Origin: an uncultured Paracoccaceae bacterium
Lineage (GTDB): Bacteria > Pseudomonadota > Alphaproteobacteria > Rhodobacterales > Rhodobacteraceae
Length of the DNA: 64,000 nucleotides
Direction: 5' to 3'
Assembly: GCA_947497065.1 (NCBI GenBank)
Contig: CANMEQ010000006.1
Location: 1 to 64,000 of the forward strand
The notes under the pieces are model-generated. The model was not told the origin of the DNA and made no database searches. It saw nothing but the letters and a program-made list of their open reading frames with translations. Position numbers and translations under genes: made by a program. Shown here one piece after another: positions 45,609-53,185 of this stretch. How positions within the stretch are numbered: position 1 is the first letter of the stretch; each line of letters opens with the position of its first letter.

Positions 45609-46738
45609 TATTCGACGATGCTGGTCGCGGCTTCGACGCCGCTGAGAGAACCGGTGATGGCGGCAATTGTTTTGTTGAACTGGCTGTAAGGCGCTTCGGT
45701 GACATAGACGGTATCGCCGTCACGGATGGCAAAGTCGCGGGCCATGAACATGCCGTTCGGTTCTGTCAAATCCAGAACGTAAACAACACGTTGCGTGCCA
45801 GTCAGGTCATTTCGGCCCACCAGTTGCTTGGCGATTTCTTCGGGTTCGTTGCGGAACACAAAGACGCCTGTTGGGTCAGCGAGGTTGGTGCTGAGGCCAC
45901 CCACTTGGGCGATGGCTTCGATGGCCGAGAGGGATTGGCTTTCGAAGGTGACGCGTGATTGCGTGCCGGTGGCGCCCAGAGCGGTGAAGCTGCGGGTGTC
46001 TTGTTCGACGAAAATACGGTCGCCTGCGCGCAAGGCGATGTCGTGACCGGGGTGATCGTAGAGGTCTTCGAACCAGATTTGGCCGGAGTGACCGCCGCGT
46101 ACAACGGTGACTTGGGCGATGCTGGGCTCAACGCTGACGCCGCCTGCGCGGGCCAGCATGGAGGCCAAGGTGCGTGTGGGGCGTTCGATGGCGTAGACGC
46201 CTTGCGCGCCGACAGCACCGACGATGGAGACGGTTGCACCGTCACCGGCCAAGCGGCGCACCTGAACCTGTGGGTCTGGTGTTTGCTCTTCGAGTTTTGT
46301 GGTGATGATGCGGCGGATGGCTTCGGGTGAGTTGCCAGCGGCGCGAATGCGGCCTGCGTAGGGCACAAAGATAAAGCCGGATCCGTCGACCTGTACCTCT
46401 TCAAGGACGGTTGCGTTTTGGCCTGCGGGGACCAGAAGCGGATCGCGGACGTTTTCCCAGATCGTCAGGCCCAGAGTGTCGCCGGCGCGAATGGTGTCGC
46501 TGCCCAGCTCGCCTGCGTCGCGGAAGCCTGCGGCAAATCCGAGGGCGGGGGTGACGCTGGCCACGAGATTGACGCGGTCGTTGACGAGCAACACGAAAGC
46601 GTCGCCGTCTTCGAGGACGGAGCCGGAAAAGATTTCCTGTTTTGTCGGACCAGAGCGCGGCAAGCCGCATGATGCAACGAGGGCCATAGCGGCCACGACG
46701 GCTGCGCCTTTGACAAGGCGTGCTTGTAGGGTTTTCAC
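45608..46738 (-). CDS. Capsule polysaccharide export protein (Wza/KpsD-type, SLBB domains)
   Basis: This 376-aa periplasmic or outer-membrane protein has a lipobox (VASC, C24), a poly-export domain (about 75-165) with LGLTIWENV, and two SLBB-type repeats (about 175-260 and 265-340). Such proteins form the outer-membrane channel for capsule or exopolysaccharide. Its place between kpsS and kpsC suggests the capsule as cargo. The first in-frame ATG with a proper signal is used. A 174-base promoter region separates it from kpsS. Confidence 0.87.
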   Translation of the reverse strand: MKTLQARLVKGAAVVAAMALVASCGLPRSGPTKQEIFSGSVLEDGDAFVLLVNDRVNLVASVTPALGFAAGFRDAGELGSDTIRAGDTLGLTIWENVRDPLLVPAGQNATVLEEVQVDGSGFIFVPYAGRIRAAGNSPEAIRRIITTKLEEQTPDPQVQVRRLAGDGATVSIVGAVGAQGVYAIERPTRTLASMLARAGGVSVEPSIAQVTVVRGGHSGQIWFEDLYDHPGHDIALRAGDRIFVEQDTRSFTALGATGTQSRVTFESQSLSAIEAIAQVGGLSTNLADPTGVFVFRNEPEEIAKQLVGRNDLTGTQRVVYVLDLTEPNGMFMARDFAIRDGDTVYVTEAPYSQFNKTIAAITGSLSGVEAATSIVE

Positions 46739-46912
46739 TGCTCGGTCTCCTCGACCTGTTACTGTTCTGCCTCAGTTTACTGCGGGCGAATTTGTATTCA
46801 CCTCACCTTTTGCAAGCAAGCTACGGGAATCGCGTTGCAAAATCCAGTTAAACGTTTGGGGGTCGGGAGGGTGTGGCACGGCTGCAACCGCGCATCCTAG
46901 GTGTTGTGGTCG

Positions 46913-48199
46913 CTACTTTACGACACGCAACTGCTGGCGTGGGGGAGCTTTGCCGGAGCGGAGCGCATCGTAGGGGTCGTGGTTGTCGAGCATCATATCG
47001 ACGACTTGGCGCATCAATTGGCGGCGGCCACGGGCGGAGTAAAAGCCGCCCGGAACCTGTGACGTTTCCAGAAGGTAGCGACGGTAGTCTTTGTAGGCGC
47101 GGTTGTCTGGCCGGTCGGGTTGCGCGAAGAATTGATCGACGGGCAGATCAGAAACAAATTCGGGTTTCGCGTAAACGGCGGCGCCGAAGACCTTGAGGGG
47201 GATGCCACGGTGCAAGACCTGCTGGCCTGCGGTGGAGTTTACCGTCACGGCGGTGCGGGCGTGGTCCAACACCTGAGCGAGTTTGCCGCCGCGCAGGTAA
47301 TGGACACGGTCTGCGACGCCCAAGGAAGTGGCCAAGCGGCGCACGATCTGGCGGGTGGGGCTGCGGCCGTTTTCGAGGGGGTGGGCCTTTAGCACGAGGT
47401 GGTGATGTTTCGGCGCGCCTTTTGCGAAGCCCGCGATAATCACGGTCAGGAAGTCCTCCATGCGCGAAAAGGGGCTGTGCATTTGAAAGCTGGCGTCGTG
47501 TTCTAGTTGCAAAAGCGCGATGTGGTAGGGATAGCCGCCGTTTTTGATGCGCTGGGTTGAGAAAATACGGTCGAGAGCGATGAAGGGCATCAGCAGCAGA
47601 CGACGTGTGTAGAGCGCGGTTTCTGTCACCAGTGGCAATTCACGGTGGCGGCGGAACTGGCGGTACTCGCGGTTTCGGAAAAGCACGAACCAATGGTAGA
47701 GCGCGCCGTAGAAGACGTGGTGGCGCATGTCGCCCCAGTGCGTTGGCGCTTCGGGGATGTCGAGATCGGTTTGAGCGAGGGCTTTGCGCATGTCGGCCAC
47801 GGTCGTGGTCATGAGTTTTGAGTGACCGTTGCTGCCGCCGCGTTCGTAGGTGACCCAGAAGGGGCGCAGGTAGCCTTCTTCATAGACGTGGACCGTGAGG
47901 CCCAATTCCCGGGCAGCGGTGACCGCTTGGGCGTGGATGGGGCGCGTGTCGCCGTAGAGCACGATGTCGGTGATCGATTTTTCTGCGACGATGGATTTAA
48001 ATGTCGCGACCCAGTTTTCCTGGCTGTCGCGGTAGGGGATGTAGCCGGCGGCGCCAAACCAGAAGGCGCGGTCGCCTGCGTTAAAGCCCACGCGCCAAAC
48101 CTGTGCACCTGCCGCGCGCAACATTTTTCCCAACCGGTGGAAGAACGGGCCGTGGGGGCCCTGAAGGAATAGAAAGGATTTTGCGGTTGGGTCAGTCAC
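46913..48199 (-). CDS. kpsS: Capsule beta-Kdo transferase KpsS
   Basis: This 428-aa protein matches KpsS/LipB, which adds the first Kdo to the capsule lipid anchor. It begins with FLFLQGPHGPFFHRLGKMLRAAG, and has EEGYLRPFWVT (about residue 110) and a KAHPLENG motif in the second half. With KpsC it makes the poly-Kdo linker. The transporter genes kpsM, kpsT and kpsE are not in the window. It is divergent from ribE with a 162-base gap. Confidence 0.9.
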   Translation of the reverse strand: MTDPTAKSFLFLQGPHGPFFHRLGKMLRAAGAQVWRVGFNAGDRAFWFGAAGYIPYRDSQENWVATFKSIVAEKSITDIVLYGDTRPIHAQAVTAARELGLTVHVYEEGYLRPFWVTYERGGSNGHSKLMTTTVADMRKALAQTDLDIPEAPTHWGDMRHHVFYGALYHWFVLFRNREYRQFRRHRELPLVTETALYTRRLLLMPFIALDRIFSTQRIKNGGYPYHIALLQLEHDASFQMHSPFSRMEDFLTVIIAGFAKGAPKHHHLVLKAHPLENGRSPTRQIVRRLATSLGVADRVHYLRGGKLAQVLDHARTAVTVNSTAGQQVLHRGIPLKVFGAAVYAKPEFVSDLPVDQFFAQPDRPDNRAYKDYRRYLLETSQVPGGFYSARGRRQLMRQVVDMMLDNHDPYDALRSGKAPPRQQLRVVK

Positions 48200-48274
48200 A
48201 AGGATACTCGGGTTTGGACGGGGCGGTTGCCCTAGGGGTAATTGAGCTTCGCGGCGTAATTAAGGCATCTCAAC

Positions 48275-48300
48275 TGTCTTGAGGACATCTAGTTGTCTTG
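48275..48300. promoter_or_regulatory. Paired TGTCTTG sites in the kpsS-ribE intergenic region
   Basis: TGTCTTG occurs at 48275-48281 and again at 48294-48300, 19 bases apart. The first also forms an imperfect dyad with the following GAGGACA (48281-48287). This spacing would put two regulator molecules on nearly the same DNA face. It could be an operator for either divergent gene. No known binding consensus is recognised. Confidence 0.3.
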
Positions 48301-48361
48301 CCCCATGTCAATCAAGCGGTTAGGCGTTGGGTGACGCTGGGAAATAGCAAAAGGATCTGTC

Positions 48362-48961
48362 ATGTTTACTGGTATTATCACCGATGTGGGCCATGTGATG
48401 GCATTGGAAAACCGTGGTGATTTGCGGGCGCGGATTGCGACGGCCTATGACATTTCAGGCATTGATATTGGCGCATCGATTGCGTCAGACGGGGTGTGTT
48501 TGACCGTTGTGGACAAGGGAACGGAGCCGCAGGGCTGGTACGACGTTGATATTTCCGCTGAAACGGTAGGGCTGACCAATATCGAGGCATGGGCCGTTGG
48601 CAAACGTGTGAATCTGGAGCGCGCCCTAAAGGTGGGTGACGAGCTGGGCGGGCATATTGTTTCTGGGCATGTGGACGGGATGGCCAAAATTGTGGCGATG
48701 GAAGATGAGGGCGACAGCACGCGCGTCACGCTTGAGGCGCCCAAGGCCTTGGCGCGGTTCATTGCGCCCAAAGGCTCGGTTGCGCTGAATGGCACGTCGC
48801 TGACCGTGAATGAGGTGGCCGGTGCGCGGTTTGGGATTAATTTCATCCCGCACACCAAAACGGTGACAACTTGGGGCGATGCGCAGGTTGGGGATATGAT
48901 CAACCTCGAGGTGGATACGATGGCGCGGTATGTGGCGCGGTTGCAGGAGTATGGGGGATGA
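48362..48961 (+). CDS. ribE: Riboflavin synthase alpha chain
   Basis: This 199-aa enzyme forms riboflavin from two lumazine molecules, the last step of the pathway. It begins MFTGIITDVG and has two lumazine-binding repeats, each with a VSGHVDG- or FIPHTKT-type end. An AAAAGGA site precedes the ATG. No FMN riboswitch is visible in the 162 bases upstream. The stop overlaps the next gene (ATGA). Confidence 0.96.
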   Translation: MFTGIITDVGHVMALENRGDLRARIATAYDISGIDIGASIASDGVCLTVVDKGTEPQGWYDVDISAETVGLTNIEAWAVGKRVNLERALKVGDELGGHIVSGHVDGMAKIVAMEDEGDSTRVTLEAPKALARFIAPKGSVALNGTSLTVNEVAGARFGINFIPHTKTVTTWGDAQVGDMINLEVDTMARYVARLQEYGG

Positions 48962-49515
48962 CCCACGCAGGCATCGGGCATAATTCGGGGCGTGTTGATG
49001 AGCCGGGTCGGGCGTGGCGCACCCATGTGTGGCGCAAGGCGCGGCAGGAATTGATGCCGAAGTTGCCAATTGAAGTTATTCGCCGCCGTGTGAAGCGGGC
49101 CAAGGAGCTGGGGTTGCCGTATAAAACCTATGCGGGGCTGCGCGCGTCGTCGGGGGATGATCTGATTGGGTTCATGTTTTCGAGCAATGCCTTGGATGTG
49201 CTGCGCACGGCAGATGCTGTGTCTGTGGCGAAGGCCGACCGTTTGGCGGCGTTGGTCGGAGCCACGACGATTGCGGTGACCCATGCGCCGGTGACGGCGG
49301 ATCAGGTGTGCCCACCTGCGGATTATGCAGGGCTGGCGCCGCGCCCCTTGGCGCCTTGGGCGCAGACACGGGTGGCGTTGGGCGAGGTTTTTGCGAAAAC
49401 GCGCACCCCCAGTGGACGCGTTGTGCTGGTCGCGGATTTGTCGATTGAGCGTGACTGGGTGGGTGCAGGCCGCATGGCCGGCGTTTTGACGACGACGGAG
49501 TTTTTTGCGCCATGA
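48958..49515 (+). CDS. Unidentified protein coupled to ribE
   Basis: I do not recognise this 185-aa protein. It begins with a polar stretch, then a basic helix-rich block (about 22-60: a run of Arg/Lys with RRRVKRAKELGLPYKTY), and ends with alternating beta-like segments (about 85-180). It has no signal peptide or membrane helix. The ATG overlaps the ribE stop, and its own stop overlaps the next gene, so three genes are translated as a chain. This suggests a role linked to flavin synthesis or its regulation, but nothing in the sequence shows what. Confidence 0.7.
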   Translation: MTHAGIGHNSGRVDEPGRAWRTHVWRKARQELMPKLPIEVIRRRVKRAKELGLPYKTYAGLRASSGDDLIGFMFSSNALDVLRTADAVSVAKADRLAALVGATTIAVTHAPVTADQVCPPADYAGLAPRPLAPWAQTRVALGEVFAKTRTPSGRVVLVADLSIERDWVGAGRMAGVLTTTEFFAP

Positions 49516-49751
49516 CCGAAGATACACTTGGACCTGAAGACGCGCCTGCCGTTGTTGCCTCGCTCGAAGAGGACAGCGGCGCGTTTTGTGTCGATATTTT
49601 GCAGCACAGTGACGGGACATTTACCTTTGCGGAATATATCCACGAAGAGGATGGCTGGCATTTGACGGACGCGCCTGAAAGCGGTGTGTTTAAGACGCAA
49701 TACGCGGCCTATTTGGCCGCCGTGAAGGCGGTGGATTGGTTGATCGCGTGA
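49512..49751 (+). CDS. Unidentified small acidic protein in the rib series
   Basis: I do not recognise this 79-aa acidic protein. It has a FCVDILQHSDGTFTFAEYIHEEDGWH stretch that reads like a short beta-sheet domain, then a helix YAAYLAAVKAVDWLIA. The ATG overlaps the stop of the preceding unknown gene (ATGA). It is followed by a 151-base gap before ribB, so it may be the last gene of the ribE transcript. Confidence 0.65.
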   Translation: MTEDTLGPEDAPAVVASLEEDSGAFCVDILQHSDGTFTFAEYIHEEDGWHLTDAPESGVFKTQYAAYLAAVKAVDWLIA

Positions 49752-49902
49752 TGGGTGCCCTCGTTGGCGCGTGCCGTTGGGGCGGCGCTTCGTGGGCGGA
49801 AAAGGGCGTGGGAAGGCGTGCGTGAGATGTTCCGCGACGTTGCTGGTCTTTCCAAACGGAGTTGGGCGCTATATTCGCTAGGCAACAGTTGTAAGGACCG
49901 TC

Positions 49903-51033
49903 ATGTCAGAGATGTACGAAAAGCCCGGCCCCGTTGAAACCGATTTGCGCGATGCGATTTCTTCGGTTGAAGAGATTATTGATGACGCGCGAAACGGTCG
50001 TATGTTCGTTTTGGTGGATCACGAAGATCGCGAAAACGAGGGGGATTTGGTGATCCCCGCGCAGATGGCCACGCCGGATGCGATCAATTTCATGGCGACC
50101 CATGGGCGTGGTTTGATTTGTTTGACCTTGCCTGCGGAGCGTTTGGATGCGCTGGGCTTGTCGTTGATGTCGACGCAGAATTCATCGCGCCACGAGACCG
50201 CGTTTACGGTATCGATTGAAGCACGTGAGGGGGTGACGACAGGGATTTCTGCCGCTGACCGTGCGCGTACGGTTTCGGTTGCGATTGATCCGACCAAGGG
50301 GCCGCAAGACATTGCGACGCCGGGCCATGTGTTTCCATTGCGGGCCCGTGCGGGCGGCGTTTTGGTGCGGGCCGGGCATACAGAGGCGGCGGTTGATATT
50401 TCGCGCCTTGCCGGTTTGAACCCGTCTGGTGTGATTTGTGAGATCATGAAGGACGACGGAGAAATGGCGCGGCTGCCGGATTTGGTGGCATTTGCGCAGT
50501 TGCACGGCCTGAAGATTGGCACGATTTCAGATTTGATTGCCTACCGCCGTCGGCACGACAATTTGGTGCGGGTGCAAAGCGAAGAAACGATACAGTCGGA
50601 ATTTGGTGGCGACTGGGACATGAAGATTTACGCGGATGAAACCCATGGCGATGAACATATTGTTCTGACCAAAGGGGATATTTCCGGGGAGACCCCTGTG
50701 CTGGTGCGCATGCATTCGATGGATCCGATGCTGGATGTTGTGGGTGCAGGCCCCAAGGGGCGCACGGCTGAATTTGGCGAAGCGATGAAGCTTGTTGCCA
50801 AAGAGGGGCGCGGTGTTGTTGTGTTGCTGCGCGATACCTCGATGAAGATTGTCGCCGAGGATGAGGTCTCGCCGCAGACATTGCGCCAATATGGGTTGGG
50901 GGCGCAGATCCTCAGCTCGCTTGGACTGTCGCAGATTGAGCTTTTGACCAATTCGCCCAAGCCTAAGATCGTGGGCCTTGAGGCCTATGGGTTGGAGATT
51001 GTTGGAACACGTAAAATTTCGGAGCTTGGATAA
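49903..51033 (+). CDS. ribB: 3,4-dihydroxy-2-butanone-4-phosphate synthase with degenerate GTP cyclohydrolase II tail (RibBX)
   Basis: This 376-aa protein makes the four-carbon precursor of riboflavin from ribulose 5-phosphate. The N-terminal RibB domain (about 1-205) is intact, with DHEDRENEGD at 44-53 and the RAGHTEAAVD motif. The C-terminal part (about 215-376) keeps the GTP cyclohydrolase II fold (GDISGETPVLVRMHS, LLTNSPKPK) but has no cysteine at all in the zinc-site region, so the cyclohydrolase activity should be lost. A separate RibA is required and is not in this window. An AAGGA site precedes the ATG. It overlaps ribH by one base. Confidence 0.9.
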   Translation: MSEMYEKPGPVETDLRDAISSVEEIIDDARNGRMFVLVDHEDRENEGDLVIPAQMATPDAINFMATHGRGLICLTLPAERLDALGLSLMSTQNSSRHETAFTVSIEAREGVTTGISAADRARTVSVAIDPTKGPQDIATPGHVFPLRARAGGVLVRAGHTEAAVDISRLAGLNPSGVICEIMKDDGEMARLPDLVAFAQLHGLKIGTISDLIAYRRRHDNLVRVQSEETIQSEFGGDWDMKIYADETHGDEHIVLTKGDISGETPVLVRMHSMDPMLDVVGAGPKGRTAEFGEAMKLVAKEGRGVVVLLRDTSMKIVAEDEVSPQTLRQYGLGAQILSSLGLSQIELLTNSPKPKIVGLEAYGLEIVGTRKISELG

Positions 51034-51572
51034 TGGCTGGACCTTCGCATTACATCATGCCGCGTGCGGACGTGGATCGCCCGACCAAAGTGTTGATCGT
51101 GATTTCGCCCTACTACAAAGACATCGCAGACAACATGCTGGCCGGTGCGCGGGCCGAGATTGAGGCCGCCGGTGCCACCCATGAGACTGTTGAGGTGCCC
51201 GGTGCGTTGGAAATTCCCACGGCGATTGGCATTGCGGAACGGATGAGCAATTTTGACGGCTATGTCGCGCTGGGCTGCGTTATTCGCGGCGAGACAACCC
51301 ATTATGAGACGGTGTGCAACGACAGCAGCCGCGCCATTCAGATGCTGGGGTTGCAGGGGCTGTGCATTGGCAATGGTATTCTGACTGTCGAGAACAAGAC
51401 ACAGGCAGATGTGCGGGCTGATCCGGCGGATCAGAATAAAGGCGGTGGAGCGGCAGCTGCGGCCTTGCACCTTATCGCGCTGGGTCGTAAGTGGGGCGCT
51501 GCTAAGCAGGGCGTTGGATTCACCAACGACATCTTGATGGCAGGCAAATCGGACGGTTCCACCACAGCATGA
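51033..51572 (+). CDS. ribH: 6,7-dimethyl-8-ribityllumazine synthase
   Basis: This 179-aa enzyme joins the RibB product and the pyrimidine intermediate to form lumazine. Motifs: VPGALEIP (about 55), GYVALGCVIRGETTHYE (about 76-92) and the later catalytic histidine in THYE. The slightly long N-terminus is common in alphaproteobacteria. Its start overlaps the ribB stop by one base and its end overlaps nusB by four, so the last three genes are coupled. Confidence 0.95.
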   Translation: MAGPSHYIMPRADVDRPTKVLIVISPYYKDIADNMLAGARAEIEAAGATHETVEVPGALEIPTAIGIAERMSNFDGYVALGCVIRGETTHYETVCNDSSRAIQMLGLQGLCIGNGILTVENKTQADVRADPADQNKGGGAAAAALHLIALGRKWGAAKQGVGFTNDILMAGKSDGSTTA

Positions 51573-52051
51573 CCCAGACCAATTCAAACCAATCCGGCAA
51601 TCAACGCCGCAAAATGAAATCTGCATCCCGTTTGTATGCGGTGCAGGCGCTGTTCCAGATGGAGCACAGCGGCCAGACGTTTGACGGCGTTGCGGCGGAG
51701 TTTCTGAACTACCGGTTCGGGGAGACCTACGACGGTGTTGAGATGATGGATGGCGACATCACGCATTTCAAAATGCTGGTGGAAAAGGCGGTTTCTAACC
51801 AAGCCAAGATTGACCAAATGACCGACCGTGCTTTGGTTGCGCGTTGGCCGTTGGGGCGGATTGATCCGACGTTGCGGGCGTTGTTCCGTGCGGCAGGCGT
51901 TGAGTTGATTGGCCGTGATACGCCGCCACGTGTGGCGATTTCGGAATATGTGGACGTGGCCAAGGCGTTTTTCGATGACGGTGATGAGCCGAAATTCGTG
52001 AATGCAGTACTTGATCACATGGCGCGCGAAGCGAAACCCGAAGCGTTTTAA
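51569..52051 (+). CDS. nusB: Transcription antitermination factor NusB
   Basis: This 160-aa all-helical RNA-binding protein helps RNA polymerase read through rRNA operons. The pattern SASRLYAVQALFQMEHSG at the start and the VNAVLDHMARE near the end match the family. Linkage of ribH and nusB is widespread in bacteria. Its ATG overlaps the ribH stop (ATGA). Confidence 0.95.
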   Translation: MTQTNSNQSGNQRRKMKSASRLYAVQALFQMEHSGQTFDGVAAEFLNYRFGETYDGVEMMDGDITHFKMLVEKAVSNQAKIDQMTDRALVARWPLGRIDPTLRALFRAAGVELIGRDTPPRVAISEYVDVAKAFFDDGDEPKFVNAVLDHMAREAKPEAF

Positions 52052-52111
52052 GGGCGGTCGCCTCTGGACTCTGGCGTGGCGGTGGCTACGTTAAGGTTAG
52101 GAGGATGGACC

Positions 52112-52438
52112 ATGTCATCACATAATAAATCAGAATTCCTGCGTCTTTGTATGACGAGCGGAGTGATCGGTTTCGTGGTGGCGTTTTTGTTCAACGTGGT
52201 TCTGGTTGGTTTTAACGTGCTGGGCAGTGCGGAGTTGTTGACCACCTTTGGCGGTGCGGCGGCTTTGTTTGTTGTGTGGATGTTGAACGGTCTGGCGTTT
52301 TCGGTTTTGCAGTTCGTGATCGCGGTGTCTGGCCGGGATGACGATGATGATGACCATGATGGCGGGCATTTCGCCCGTGAGTATCTGGCCGAACCTGTTC
52401 TGATACCAATTGAAAAAGACCAACGCCGCCGTCGGTAA
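52112..52438 (+). CDS. Unidentified small membrane protein
   Basis: This 108-aa protein has two hydrophobic helices (about 15-37 and 43-70) followed by an acidic run (DDDDDDHD near 78-85) and a basic end. A strong AGGAGG site lies seven bases before ATG 52112, so an upstream GTG is not needed. It lies 60 bases after nusB but may be separate. If the structured RNA next to it (52.47-52.63 kb) is the 6S RNA, this gene would be in the place of the salt-stress membrane protein gene reported beside 6S RNA in Rhodobacter; I cannot confirm that. Confidence 0.7.
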   Translation: MSSHNKSEFLRLCMTSGVIGFVVAFLFNVVLVGFNVLGSAELLTTFGGAAALFVVWMLNGLAFSVLQFVIAVSGRDDDDDDHDGGHFAREYLAEPVLIPIEKDQRRRR

Positions 52439-52468
52439 GTCATTCTTCGGGCTGATTTGATGAAAAGT

Positions 52469-52631
52469 GGCGGGCCCCGCAGCGACCGTAGGGGTCTGAA
52501 TTCCCGAGGACCTGTATGTACAGGTGGTAGCCAGGTAACGTAACCAGAGCTACGACAGCGCCAGCCACCTCGGATTTGCTTAAGGCCACTGGAATGTTAC
52601 CCCGTGTATACGAGAAGAGCAGAAGCCCGCC
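52469..52631 (-). ncRNA. Candidate structured RNA (6S-RNA-like rod)
   Basis: No gene fits the 424 bases between 52439 and 52862. Positions 52469-52475 (GGCGGGC) pair exactly with 52625-52631, closing a 163-base segment. Inside, GGGGT (52491-52495) pairs with 52599-52603, ATTCC (52500-52504) with 52591-52595, and CGAGG (52505-52509) with 52568-52572, giving a rod with large internal loops and an apical branched part. The minus strand is favoured: closing stem then ACTTTT at the 3' end, and a TTGCAC-17-TACCTC promoter just before the 5' end. Rod shape and length suit 6S RNA; the conserved 6S sequence was not verified. Confidence 0.5.
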
Positions 52632-52638
52632 GTGACTT

Positions 52639-52667
52639 GAGGTAGTGCGCAGGGGGGCGTTGTGCAA
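52639..52667 (-). promoter_or_regulatory. Possible promoter of the structured RNA
   Basis: On the minus strand TTGCAC (52667-52662) is followed by a 17-base spacer and TACCTC (52644-52639). Seven bases later transcription would begin at the first G of the closing stem (52631). The -10 element is weak. Confidence 0.4.
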
Positions 52668-52862
52668 GGGCGCAGTGCACAGGTTGCGGGGAAATCGCGC
52701 GGCGTTGCAGATCTCGTTCGTGAGACAAGAGGGACTACACACGTCACGCGGTGGGTGCCGGGTGTCGAATGTGACCGAGCTGAAGTCCGGAAATTCAGAC
52801 TTGATTTGAAGGCCGGTGTCGGTAACGGTTCTGTTACTACCAATTTAACAAAGGATATTTCT

Positions 52863-53060
52863 ATGAATACGAAGGTTTTGGGTCTCGCGGCCAGTGCAAT
52901 TCTTGCAGCATCTGTCGCGCATGCGGACACGGCAACAACATCCCCGTCTGCGCCATGGTTTGGTGAGGCAACAGGTTTGCAAGGGGCAGCTGGTCCTTTG
53001 GTGCTGGGTCTTGGTGCGATTATTGCCATCGGTGCGATCGCGTCCGGTAGCGATACCTAA
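52863..53060 (+). CDS. Unidentified 65-aa small secreted or membrane protein
   Basis: This short gene begins MNTKVLGLAASAILAAS, a signal peptide ending in AHA (about residue 21), then a short Ser/Thr/Pro stretch, and a Gly/Ala/Ile-rich hydrophobic helix (about 43-60) before a polar end. An AAAGGA site precedes the ATG. The open frame upstream of it shows no protein-like pattern and crosses the structured-RNA region, so ATG 52863 is the start. A good terminator follows. I do not recognise the family. Confidence 0.7.
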   Translation: MNTKVLGLAASAILAASVAHADTATTSPSAPWFGEATGLQGAAGPLVLGLGAIIAIGAIASGSDT

Positions 53061-53092
53061 GCAAGATATCTTTTCGGTTTACGAAGAGTGGG

Positions 53093-53125
53093 AACGGGGC
53101 TGTTGTTGAAACGGCCCCGTTTTTT
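53093..53125 (+). terminator. Terminator of the 65-aa protein gene
   Basis: AACGGGGC pairs perfectly with GCCCCGTT across a 13-base loop, followed by T residues to 53125. It lies 33 bases after the stop codon. Confidence 0.8.
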
Positions 53126-53160
53126 GTTGCGTGCACGGGCGGCGACACGTGTTGACGAAT

Positions 53161-53175
53161 GTTCACGTATTGTTC
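53161..53175 (+). promoter_or_regulatory. LexA (SOS) box of mmcB
   Basis: GTTC-N7-GTTC (53161-53164 and 53172-53175) is a perfect match to the alphaproteobacterial LexA operator. It ends ten bases before the mmcB ATG. A TTGACG at 53152-53157 is a likely -35 element, so the box would sit within the promoter. Confidence 0.88.
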
Positions 53176-53185
53176 ATGTTTGGGT

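Noticed and set aside
48200-48361. FMN riboswitch before ribE
   Set aside because: The conserved AGGATCTTCGGGGCAGGGTG-type blocks are absent here and before ribB.
52469-52631. tmRNA, SRP RNA or cobalamin riboswitch for the same segment
   Set aside because: No tag reading frame or tRNA-like end, no SRP GGAAGCAG-type loop, and only an isolated GCCACTGG resembling a B12 element.
52440-52742. Minus-strand open frame of 100 codons
   Set aside because: Residue composition looks random and it covers the structured-RNA stems, which explain the sequence better.
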